Shown here piece after piece: positions 8,843 to 16,463 of a stretch of 64,000 bases of DNA (its first letter is position 1; every line of letters begins with the position of its first letter). Under the pieces are notes generated by a model. That model saw only the letters and a program-made list of their open reading frames with translations, did not search any database and was not told the origin of the DNA. The DNA is from an uncultured Sediminibacterium sp. (GTDB lineage Bacteria > Bacteroidota > Bacteroidia > Chitinophagales > Chitinophagaceae). The DNA lies in NCBI RefSeq assembly GCF_946481145.1, contig NZ_CAMLMJ010000009.1, forward strand, positions 62,001 to 126,000, read 5' to 3'. Position numbers and translations under genes: made by a program.

Positions 8843-9622
8843 CCCCTCATAATCACAATTATCCTCATCGCAAAGTAATTTTTGTAATAGCGGATTACTG
8901 AGTACGTCCTTATAATTCATTGCTTTACCATTTACCCAAATAGTTTGATAGACCAGCCTGATACCATGGCTATAATCAACATACCAGTTAACGTGTTTGG
9001 TATAAAGGGGTTGAATAGGCTTACCGTCTGGCTTATGCCACCCATATATGGCTACACGGTCATTTTTCTCATATACTTTTAGGGCCGTACTAATAACCAC
9101 ATCTTTTTTAATGCCAGCGATAAGTCCTGCCCTACCCTTGCGCTGTCCTTCAATCATGAGATGATGTTGCCACATCGTAACGGTACTATCCCTGAACGCA
9201 AACATGGGTATGGGGTCCAGTTTCACTTTGGCTTGCTGGTAAATATCGTTGACCATTTTTCTGGTAGGTAAAAAGCAATGGTACTGATCTGCTACTTTTT
9301 GTGCTGTCTGTGGCGTTAATGGTATCCTGGCCCAATCGGCATTGGTTCCGATTGATAGATAGTCGGGCATTACATAGTAAACCGCTTTGATTTTTTTACC
9401 CTTTACATCTTTTATTTCCGCACGAATAGGAACAAAATGGTTTAAAAAAGCGGGCATATTACCGGCAGACAATAATTCTAAGGCGATTGTTTCTCTCTGC
9501 TTCCATTGCTGGGCGGCAGTTTTCTGATAAAAAGAAGATCCAGTGGTGCCCTGGCTAATCTGCAAAGGGGTAATTGATCTGCAGGATGCTAATAAAATAA
9601 TGAGCAGCAAAAAACGGTACAT
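8831..9622 (-). CDS. Hypothetical lipoprotein
   Basis: A 263-residue protein that I do not recognise. The N-terminus RFLLLIILLASC reads as a type II signal peptide with lipobox LASC, cysteine near residue 14, so it is probably an outer-membrane-anchored lipoprotein. The body has a conserved-looking segment YVMPDYLSIGTNADWARIPLTPQTAQ, a HHLMIEGQRKGRAGLIAGIKKDVVIS block, and a Trp/Tyr-rich end (VNWYVDYSHGIRLVYQTIW) that could suit a peptidase-like or carbohydrate-binding fold; this is a guess. The last residues GRY and the stop are encoded by the ACCTAAY heptamer array read on the minus strand. It is monocistronic, convergent with the DinB gene. Confidence 0.75.
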   Translation of the reverse strand: MYRFLLLIILLASCRSITPLQISQGTTGSSFYQKTAAQQWKQRETIALELLSAGNMPAFLNHFVPIRAEIKDVKGKKIKAVYYVMPDYLSIGTNADWARIPLTPQTAQKVADQYHCFLPTRKMVNDIYQQAKVKLDPIPMFAFRDSTVTMWQHHLMIEGQRKGRAGLIAGIKKDVVISTALKVYEKNDRVAIYGWHKPDGKPIQPLYTKHVNWYVDYSHGIRLVYQTIWVNGKAMNYKDVLSNPLLQKLLCDEDNCDYEGGRY

Positions 9623-9654
9623 GAGTTAAAAATAAGTCTCTTAAGGCAGTAGGC

Positions 9655-9682
9655 ATAAAAAAAGAGACCCGTAGGTCTCTTT
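9655..9682 (-). terminator. Intrinsic terminator of the yceI-like gene
   Basis: The arms AGAGACC and GGTCTCT close a CGTA tetraloop (stem 9663-9680). The A-run at 9657-9663 becomes a T-run on the minus strand, just downstream of the YceI stop. Confidence 0.85.
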
Positions 9683-9705
9683 CTATAAAGATACAAAATA
9701 GTTGC

Positions 9706-10263
9706 TTATTTAGCAAAAAGGTGAATTGCCAGTTGCACATCATTAGAAGGACCTTTGTACAAAATACCAAAGGTAGTTCTGTCTACGCTGAAGTAAGCTT
9801 GTCCGAAAAATCCTTTCTCGCTTGCACTACGGATATTAGCATTGAATTTTACTGGTATGCTTGCTCCTTTCAGTGATAAATTACCATTGATTTCGCAATT
9901 GGTATCGCTGGTATAATTTACAGAGCTGATGGTGTAGGTAGCCTCACCAAATTTTGCAACATCAAAAAAATCAGCGCTTTTCAAGTGACCAGCCAAACGA
10001 TCGCCTGCGCCATCGGTTACTTTAAGATTAGCAAGATCAATTACAAAAGATCCACCGGTAAGTTTACCGTTGTCTATTTGTACCGAACCACTTTTAAGTG
10101 CAAATGTTCCGGTATGAAAATCACCTGCTTTGGATCCGATCCAGTCAATGCGGCTTTTTTCAGTCACAGCTAATGTAATAGGAGCTTTTTTCTTTAATAC
10201 AGTAAAAGAAGAAATGCCAATGATCATGGCGGCACTTACCAGACTAAGAACTAGTTTTTTCAT
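9706..10263 (-). CDS. YceI-family periplasmic lipid-binding protein
   Basis: A 185-residue exported YceI-like protein with a lipocalin-like beta barrel that binds polyisoprenoid or other amphiphiles. Its start is taken at ATG 10263 (MKKLVLSLVSAAMIIGISSF), a clear signal peptide; upstream in-frame codons lack that feature. Family blocks seen are SRIDWIGSKAGDFHTGTFALKSG, LAGHLKSADFFDVAKFGEATYTI and the terminal FFGQAYFSVDRTTFGILYKGPSNDVQL. It is followed by its own terminator. A possible promoter (TTG, 18 bp, TATTTTTAC) lies upstream. The ligand is unknown. Confidence 0.9.
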   Translation of the reverse strand: MKKLVLSLVSAAMIIGISSFTVLKKKAPITLAVTEKSRIDWIGSKAGDFHTGTFALKSGSVQIDNGKLTGGSFVIDLANLKVTDGAGDRLAGHLKSADFFDVAKFGEATYTISSVNYTSDTNCEINGNLSLKGASIPVKFNANIRSASEKGFFGQAYFSVDRTTFGILYKGPSNDVQLAIHLFAK

Positions 10264-10385
10264 GGTTTTTTTGTTTTTACAGTTATAGGGCATCGTAAAA
10301 ATAGGGAAATTAATGTTTCAACAATAAAATTTCTAGGTAAATCTGAATGGCTGATTCTCTTATCTTCGCAAAAATTTTTCCGCGT

Positions 10386-11597
10386 ATGAATCTCCATGAA
10401 TATCAAGCTAAGGAACTCCTTAAGAAATACCATGTACCCGTACAGGAAGGTATTGCGGTGGATACAGTAATGGCTGCTGAGGAAGCTTATCGTCAGATTA
10501 AGACCCAAACCGGCAATAATTTTGCCGTAATCAAGGCCCAAATACATGCCGGAGGCCGTGGAAAGGGTAAAATTGAGGGTACAGAACAAAGAGGTGTTGC
10601 CGTAGCAAAAAGTGTGGAAGATGTGGCAACTATTGCCAAAAATATACTGGGAGGTACCCTGGTAACCATTCAAACTGGTGCCGCAGGTAAAAAAGTAAAT
10701 AAAATACTGGTTGCCCAGGATGTTTACTACCCTGGTCCAAATTCGGTAAAAGAGTTTTACCTCTCCATCCTGCTTGATCGTGCAAAAGGCATGAATGTAA
10801 TCATGTACAGTACGGAAGGTGGAATGGATATTGAAGAAGTAGCCCATAATACCCCAGAAAAAATATTTAAAGAGTGGGTACACCCGGGTGGTGGCTTACA
10901 GGGATTTCAGGCAAGAAAAATTGCCTTTAACCTTGGCTTAAGTGGAGAGGCCCTTAAAAACTGTGTAAAATTTGTAACCAATCTTTATAATGCCTATGTC
11001 GGATTAGATTGCGGCATGCTGGAAATCAACCCGCTGTTTAAAACAAGTGATGAAAAAATCATCGCGGTTGACTGTAAGATGAATATCGACGATAATGCAC
11101 TGATGCGTCATGCAGATACAGCCGCTTTAAGGGATGTATCTGAAGAAGATCCTACAGAAGTAGAAGCCGGTCAGTACAACCTGAACTTTGTTAAACTCGA
11201 TGGTAATGTAGGTTGTATGGTAAACGGTGCTGGATTGGCCATGGCTACCATGGACATGATTAAACTAAGTGGTGGTGAACCCGCTAACTTCCTGGATGTG
11301 GGTGGTACAGCAAATGCACAAACTGTTGAAGCTGGTTTCCGCATCATCATGAAAGATCCAAACGTAAAAGCTATCCTGATTAATATCTTTGGCGGAATTG
11401 TACGCTGCGACCGTGTAGCTGCAGGTGTAATTGAAGCTTACAACAAACTGGGAAATATCAATATCCCGATCATTGTACGTTTACAAGGAACCAATGCAGT
11501 TGAAGCGAAAAAACTGATCGATGAAAGTGGATTGAAAGTTCAATCTGCCATTGAATTAAGTGAAGCAGCCGCTCTGGTGAAAAAAGCAGTAGCTTAA
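10386..11597 (+). CDS. sucC: Succinyl-CoA synthetase beta subunit (SucC)
   Basis: The ATP-grasp beta subunit of succinate-CoA ligase, which couples succinyl-CoA cleavage to nucleotide triphosphate synthesis in the TCA cycle. Starting at ATG 10386 (MNLHEYQAKELLKKYHVPV), it is 403 residues. Visible signatures are KAQIHAGGRGKGK (grasp loop), LDCGMLEINPLF, the metal-binding VDCKMNIDDNAL, and the C-terminal CoA-ligase block FLDVGGTANAQTVEAGFRI followed by ILINIFGGIVRCDRVAAGV. A TATCTTCGC promoter-like box lies at 10361-10369, giving a short leader. The partner sucD, which carries the phospho-histidine, is not adjacent, which is common in Bacteroidota. Confidence 0.96.
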   Translation: MNLHEYQAKELLKKYHVPVQEGIAVDTVMAAEEAYRQIKTQTGNNFAVIKAQIHAGGRGKGKIEGTEQRGVAVAKSVEDVATIAKNILGGTLVTIQTGAAGKKVNKILVAQDVYYPGPNSVKEFYLSILLDRAKGMNVIMYSTEGGMDIEEVAHNTPEKIFKEWVHPGGGLQGFQARKIAFNLGLSGEALKNCVKFVTNLYNAYVGLDCGMLEINPLFKTSDEKIIAVDCKMNIDDNALMRHADTAALRDVSEEDPTEVEAGQYNLNFVKLDGNVGCMVNGAGLAMATMDMIKLSGGEPANFLDVGGTANAQTVEAGFRIIMKDPNVKAILINIFGGIVRCDRVAAGVIEAYNKLGNINIPIIVRLQGTNAVEAKKLIDESGLKVQSAIELSEAAALVKKAVA

Positions 11598-11616
11598 GTA
11601 TAAATTATTATCTGAT

Positions 11617-11652
11617 AAAAAGCCTTTTATAATCTTTTATAAAAGGCTTTTT
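11617..11652. terminator. Strong bidirectional terminator
   Basis: The 16-bp perfect stem pairs 11617-11632 with 11637-11652 (core AAGCCTTTTATAA) around a 4-nt loop, with A- and T-runs on both flanks. It separates sucC from the convergent SprT gene. Confidence 0.92.
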
Positions 11653-11758
11653 CTTTTTATTCCACCTCTGCGAAAACCTCATTATCTCTGTATCTCTGCG
11701 GTGAACACTCTCCCCATTCACTACAGAAGAAGTGGCAGAACAATGTAACACAGAGGAA

Positions 11759-12385
11759 TTAAGGTTCTATTAGCAGCACTTCTGTTACCGCACTAAAAGA
11801 ATACCGAAGCCCACTTTTTACTTCCACACATTCAAATCTTTTTCTTCTAAGTGCTCCTTTCATAAAGACACGGCCATTCTCTGTTTGAAATAATTGTCCG
11901 GAAGGTATTTCTGCCACAGGTATCAATCCCGTTTGTTGTTGTTTATTGTATTTACGAAGTACGAGTAAAAGGTCTGTTTCCCCATTAGCTGTTGCTGCCG
12001 GGTTCATAATAGAGCGCTGCAAAGCCATTCGCACATCATCGGGAAATACGCCCAACTGAACAAAATCGTATAACAATGCACTGTAGCAGTTTTTCCATTC
12101 CCTTCCATGTGCTTCCACCCTATTGCGGTATTGTTCGAATGTAAGTAAGTGAGCCAACTCGTGTAATAACGTTATGAGGAATTCATATTTATTCAGGTCA
12201 CCGTTTACCGAAATACGGTGATTCTTGCCCATACTGGCATGCCTGTAATCCCCTAAAACAGATTTTCTTTTTTTGGTGATAGTTAGGTGTACTTTGTATT
12301 GCTGGATATACACAACAACTTTTTCAAAGCTGCCCTCCGGAAGAAAAGCAGCCAGCGCCTGCATGGGATGCTCAGCTTTTGGCAT
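11759..12385 (-). CDS. SprT-like zinc metalloprotease-domain protein
   Basis: A 208-residue protein with the SprT signature HELAH preceded by a hydrophobic helix (residues about 82-98: YEFLITLLHELAHLLTF) and a second ligand region EAHGREWKNCYS. This is the gluzincin-like active site found in SprT and the Spartan/Wss1 DNA-protein-crosslink proteases. The C-terminal 60 residues form a small beta-rich extension in place of the usual four-Cys zinc ribbon, which I do not see. It overlaps the upstream membrane-protein gene by 14 bp and is the last gene of that operon. A bacterial substrate is not established. Confidence 0.88.
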   Translation of the reverse strand: MPKAEHPMQALAAFLPEGSFEKVVVYIQQYKVHLTITKKRKSVLGDYRHASMGKNHRISVNGDLNKYEFLITLLHELAHLLTFEQYRNRVEAHGREWKNCYSALLYDFVQLGVFPDDVRMALQRSIMNPAATANGETDLLLVLRKYNKQQQTGLIPVAEIPSGQLFQTENGRVFMKGALRRKRFECVEVKSGLRYSFSAVTEVLLIEP

Positions 12386-12764
12386 TCTTTTTTGGATTCT
12401 GTTTCAGGAATAAACGGACTTCCACCCAGGTATAAATCATATACAAACCCAGCGAAGCATATACAGATGTATTACTCTTGTCTTTCCCCACTATTGAAAG
12501 ATAAACGAGTATCGCCACGGCAAAACCAATGAGTTTAATACCCATTCCAGCCATTACCGCCCTTACAATGGCATTTGGATTAGCATTCGATGCCGCTTTT
12601 ATCTGTAAGAGGAGGCTGATCAGGGTGAATAAAAAGAGTAGGATATTGGCAATGGTAACCACTTCATATCGCATCCCCATTCCTTCCAGCCTGCTTTTGG
12701 CTACCAAAATCAACGCATTAATACCAAGGAACAGCAGTAACAGAGGTTTAATATGTTTCGACAT
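12372..12764 (-). CDS. Four-helix membrane protein, AtpI-like position
   Basis: A 130-residue integral membrane protein with about four hydrophobic helices (IKPLLLLFLGINALILV, VVTIANILLFLFTLISLLLQI, AVMAGMGIKLIGFAVAILVYL, YASLGLYMIYTWVEVRLFL) and a lysine-rich end. In Bacteroidota a protein of this shape sits between AtpZ and the ATP-synthase a subunit and is thought to help ring assembly, like AtpI. Here atpB is not next. It starts 5 bp after the AtpZ-like stop. The assignment rests on context and shape, not on a motif. Confidence 0.6.
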   Translation of the reverse strand: MSKHIKPLLLLFLGINALILVAKSRLEGMGMRYEVVTIANILLFLFTLISLLLQIKAASNANPNAIVRAVMAGMGIKLIGFAVAILVYLSIVGKDKSNTSVYASLGLYMIYTWVEVRLFLKQNPKKNAKS

Positions 12765-12769
12765 AGGTA

Positions 12770-12979
12770 TTATTTTTTGGAAGTATCTCTGATTAATTTA
12801 ACCAGTAATCCTGTTAGTGCCAGCAAAGGCAGTATCCAGATAAATAAGGGTTGTTTAACATGCACCCTGGCATCTATCCATCGACCCAAATATACTGCGG
12901 CAAGTAATAGGATGATCCACTGAGAAGCCATTCCGGCATATTGAAGGTAAGAAACGGGTTTCCGCTGTTTCTTATTCAT
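12770..12979 (-). CDS. AtpZ/AtpI-family protein (putative F0F1 ATP synthase assembly factor)
   Basis: A 69-residue protein with two predicted membrane helices: YAGMASQWIILLLAAVYLGRWID and PLFIWILPLLALTGLLVKLIRDTSK. The Gly-x-x-x-Asp pattern after the first helix (GRWIDA) and the helix pair are typical of AtpZ/AtpI proteins that assist c-ring assembly and Mg2+ handling. It overlaps the preceding gene by 8 bp (12972-12979), so translation is coupled. The ATP-synthase structural genes are not in the window. Confidence 0.75.
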   Translation of the reverse strand: MNKKQRKPVSYLQYAGMASQWIILLLAAVYLGRWIDARVHVKQPLFIWILPLLALTGLLVKLIRDTSKK

Positions 12980-13367
12980 TGGATATATCTGCTTTGGGTA
13001 TCACCAATGCAATGGTATCCAATGCAGCAGGTGTATTTCCTGAGAGTACTTTTTTCACTCCGTCTATATACTGTTCTTTATAACGTATAGCCTGTTCCAG
13101 GGAATCAGTGCGCATTTTCAGCGACTGCAGCGCGGCCCTGCTTTCTCTTGTTCCGTAACCCGGTATATAATATTTAAGCGGAGAAAATGCAATAAGCGCA
13201 ATGGTTAGTCCAACAAGAATCACAAATACCGTACTTAATCCAATATACACACTAAGCCTCGACAAACGGAAGGTAACCACTTCTTCAAATGTGTCGTCAT
13301 TCATCACAACAAGGCGATAATTATTGCGAATGCGTTTAAGGTTACTATTATTCTCTGTACTGGCCAT
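12972..13367 (-). CDS. Single-pass membrane protein resembling the N-terminus of Bacteroidota M23 peptidases
   Basis: A 131-residue protein with a basic start, the segment RNNYRLVVMNDDTFEEVVTF, then SRLSVYIGLSTVFVILVGLTIALIAFSPL as a single membrane helix, YYIPGYGTRESRAAL and a coiled-coil stretch. From memory, the KYRLVILNDDTFEE...YIPGY arrangement is the conserved N-terminal part of a longer Bacteroidota protein that ends in an M23 peptidase (LytM) domain. Here the protein stops before any such domain. It could be a naturally short cell-envelope anchor. It is the first gene of a four-gene minus-strand operon (this, AtpZ-like, AtpI-like, SprT). Confidence 0.65.
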   Translation of the reverse strand: MASTENNSNLKRIRNNYRLVVMNDDTFEEVVTFRLSRLSVYIGLSTVFVILVGLTIALIAFSPLKYYIPGYGTRESRAALQSLKMRTDSLEQAIRYKEQYIDGVKKVLSGNTPAALDTIALVIPKADISNE

Positions 13368-13451
13368 AAGGTAAAATCAGGTTAAAGGTAATGATGATTC
13401 TGCTTTTACCCATCTCAGAAAGGGAAATAACTGTATTTTTAAAGTGTTTTT

Positions 13452-16388
13452 ATGGAGAGAAATGCAAGATTTATATTACCCGTGGTAGCCTATATACCCT
13501 GTATAGTTGCTTTGTTGCTGTTTGCCCAAAACAGTACCCTGGCCCAGCCATATACAACCATCGAAGTAAAAAAGGATAAACCTTACGAAAACCGCACCCT
13601 CCCAGCCGAGAAAACAGGCAATAAAAAGTTTACCCTTCCAAAGAGGATTTATAATAATACCGTTACGCATTTCAACTATTACTTCAATGCCAACCAGCGG
13701 TTGAATGAAATTTTGGAAAGGGCCACTGAATCGCACCGAGACGATTATACCCAGCTATTGTCGTTTTATGATTACGACCTGGAAACAACAGCACAGGATC
13801 ATATAGATACAGTTTTGTATAAATGTACAGCGGGCATTCTGTTACATGATCTTAGAAGCGATTGGGTAGACAACCTTTATATGCTCATGGGTCGGGCATA
13901 TTTGTTAAGAAAGGATTTTGATTCTGCCCAGATGGTATTCCAATACGTGAATTATGCATTTGCTCCGAAAGACGACGGCTATGATATTCCCATCGGAAGT
14001 AACCAGAGTAATGCAGGAGGGGTATTCTCTATTGCCACAAGTGAAAAAAGAAATCTCTGGAAAAAACTAACTACAACACTCCCCAGCAGAAATGAAAGTT
14101 TTATCTGGATGGTCAGAACTTATCTTGAACAGGAAAAAACAGCCGAAGCTGCCGGATTGCTTGCCCTGCTAAGAAGCGACGCACTCTTCCCAAACAGGTT
14201 ACAGCCTTCACTCGATGAATTAAGTGCCTACCTGTTTTATAAACTGAATGCTTACGACAGCGCCGCCACTTACCTCGTACGCTCTTTAAAAAAAGGTAAT
14301 GATGATCTTGCCAGAGCTAGGTCTTATTACCTTGCTGGGCAACTATACGAACTCGCCGGAAACAATACAGCTTCCATACAATCTTACCAAACAGCCATCA
14401 GGTATTCTACTGATCCTTTTATGGAAGTTTATGCAAGACTGAACATTGCTGCTCTTTCTACTGGCGATAAAGAAAATGCGCTACAGGAGAACCTGAACGA
14501 ATTACTCAAAATGGCCAAAAAAGATAAATACGATGTGTACCGCGACATCATTTATTATGCTGCTGCCAAGCTTGAGTTGTCCAGAAAAAATTACCCAACA
14601 GCACAACAGTTATTGTTAAAAAGCATTGCATATAGCAACGATAATCCGCTACAAAAGCAAGAAAGTTTTCTTTTACTGGGCGACTTGAATTATGATCGAA
14701 AATCGTATGGTCAATCATTCCGTTTTTACGACAGTATTCAGGTTAGTATGCTGAAAGAAGCAGAGCAGGAAAGAATTACTAAACGTAAACCAGCGCTGCA
14801 ACTCATTTCAGAGAATGAGGAGAATATTATTCGGGAAGATAGTGTTCAGTTGATTGCTGCAATGCCGGAAGCTGATCGTTTGAGTTTGCTTAAAGGACTA
14901 CTTAGAAAACTGAGAAAAGAAAGAGGTTTAAAAGAAACGGACGAACCCTCTTTCGGTAGTGATATTCCTGCAGATAAAAACCAGGCCGCTGATTTATTCG
15001 CCAATAATTCCGGAGAATTTTATTTTCAGAATGCCAATTTAAAGAGCCGTGGTTTTAATGAGTTCACCAAAATTTGGGGCAACAGACCAAATGTAGATGG
15101 CTGGAGAAGACAATCCGCAGTTGACAAAGTATTGCCCGCTGTAAACCAGGCTACTGTATCTGCCGATAATAAAACGGTTGATAAAAAACAAGAGCTTTCG
15201 CTGGAAGCATTACAGAATTCCATCCCATTAACTCCGGAACAAAAAGAAATATCCAATATCATTATTGCAAGAGGACTATTGGAAAACGGAACAATCTTCA
15301 TGGATCAGCTTAATGACTACCCATCGGCAATTGAAGCTTATGAATCTTTATTGAAAAGATTCCCTCGTTCAGCAGAAGCAGAAGAAGCAAGCTTTAAACT
15401 GATTCAATGCTACCGTAAAAGCAATCAAATTTCCGCCGCTGATTCACTGGAAGCTGTCTTCACCAAAAATTTCGCAGATAGTCGCTTCCTTGCAGGTACA
15501 CCAAATTCTTCAAACAAGGACCTGGCTACAACCAGTTATAACAATATTTACAACTTATTTGTAGAAGGAAAATTTGAAGCGGCAATTGCGGCTAAAAAAC
15601 AAATTGAGCTACAGTTTAAAAACTCTAAGTGGACTCCCCAGTTATTGTATATTGAATCCATTTATTACATCAAAAAATCTGAAGACAGTATTGCCATCGA
15701 CCGGCTGGAGCAATTAATTACGAATTTCCCAACATCGCCCCTTACTGAAAAAGCGGCAACTATGATTGATGTACTTCAAAGAAGAAAGGAAATTGAATCA
15801 TACCTCACGAATTTAACTGTTGAGCGACCAACTGAATCAATTACCAGGGGTATAGACCTTACAGGCCCGGCAACCATCATCAATACAACAACGAAAAAGG
15901 ATTCAACAGATACTGATATCCCAAAACCGAAGGAATTAAAACCTGCAGCAGGACTAAATCTTGTTAATGCAGTTAAGTCGCCTAAACTTGATCTGTCTGA
16001 ACCAGAATATGAGTTTATACCTGCAGATACACAGTATGCTGTTGTGGTATTAAACAAAGTAGACGGCATGTTTGTGGGCGAAGCCAGAAACGCTGTGAAC
16101 AGATTCAACCAGGAGCGCTTTTATAACAAACGATTACCCATTAATACCGTTACAATTGTTCCGGAAACACAACTTTTACTGGTGGGCCCATTCCTTAGTG
16201 CGAGTGAAGCAGTAAGCTATACAGATCTTATTAAACCGCAGGCAGCCAAAAGCATATTACCCTGGTTAAGTGCTGAAAAATATGGATTTAATATTATCAG
16301 TCCTGCCAACCTTCGGATCTTGCAGCAGAAAAAAGATATTGCCGCATTCCGGGAATTTATGCAAAAGGCTTTACCTGGTAAATTTTAA
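13452..16388 (+). CDS. TPR protein, PorW/SprE-like type IX secretion component
   Basis: A 978-residue exported protein. The signal segment IPCIVALLLFAQNSTLAQ ends near residue 32. A long alpha-helical repeat region follows, with TPR-like units such as DNLYMLMGRAYLLRKDFDSAQMVFQYV, RARSYYLAGQLYELAGNNTASIQSY and SAIEAYESLLKRFPRSAEAEEASFKL. The opening KRIYNNTVTHFNYYFNANQRLNEI and the final domain YAVVVLNKVDGMFVGEARNAVNRFNQE resemble the N- and C-termini of PorW/SprE, the TPR lipoprotein needed for type IX secretion and gliding. No clear lipobox is visible at the cleavage region. PorQ lies 4 kb away, which supports a type IX role. Confidence 0.68.
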   Translation: MERNARFILPVVAYIPCIVALLLFAQNSTLAQPYTTIEVKKDKPYENRTLPAEKTGNKKFTLPKRIYNNTVTHFNYYFNANQRLNEILERATESHRDDYTQLLSFYDYDLETTAQDHIDTVLYKCTAGILLHDLRSDWVDNLYMLMGRAYLLRKDFDSAQMVFQYVNYAFAPKDDGYDIPIGSNQSNAGGVFSIATSEKRNLWKKLTTTLPSRNESFIWMVRTYLEQEKTAEAAGLLALLRSDALFPNRLQPSLDELSAYLFYKLNAYDSAATYLVRSLKKGNDDLARARSYYLAGQLYELAGNNTASIQSYQTAIRYSTDPFMEVYARLNIAALSTGDKENALQENLNELLKMAKKDKYDVYRDIIYYAAAKLELSRKNYPTAQQLLLKSIAYSNDNPLQKQESFLLLGDLNYDRKSYGQSFRFYDSIQVSMLKEAEQERITKRKPALQLISENEENIIREDSVQLIAAMPEADRLSLLKGLLRKLRKERGLKETDEPSFGSDIPADKNQAADLFANNSGEFYFQNANLKSRGFNEFTKIWGNRPNVDGWRRQSAVDKVLPAVNQATVSADNKTVDKKQELSLEALQNSIPLTPEQKEISNIIIARGLLENGTIFMDQLNDYPSAIEAYESLLKRFPRSAEAEEASFKLIQCYRKSNQISAADSLEAVFTKNFADSRFLAGTPNSSNKDLATTSYNNIYNLFVEGKFEAAIAAKKQIELQFKNSKWTPQLLYIESIYYIKKSEDSIAIDRLEQLITNFPTSPLTEKAATMIDVLQRRKEIESYLTNLTVERPTESITRGIDLTGPATIINTTTKKDSTDTDIPKPKELKPAAGLNLVNAVKSPKLDLSEPEYEFIPADTQYAVVVLNKVDGMFVGEARNAVNRFNQERFYNKRLPINTVTIVPETQLLLVGPFLSASEAVSYTDLIKPQAAKSILPWLSAEKYGFNIISPANLRILQQKKDIAAFREFMQKALPGKF

Positions 16389-16463
16389 CGAGTAGGAAGC
16401 CATGCTTCCATTACTCTTACTTAGTTTTACGCATCGTTTTTTTAGAACCAATAGAGGATTGTT

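Noticed and set aside
11662..11757. CTCTG-rich stretch (CTCTGCG, CTCTGTAT, CTCTGCGGTG) after sucC
   Set aside because: It looks repeat-derived, with CAGAGG as a possible partner arm, but spacing is 20 and 8 bp, so it does not fit the heptamer class and I could not define an element.
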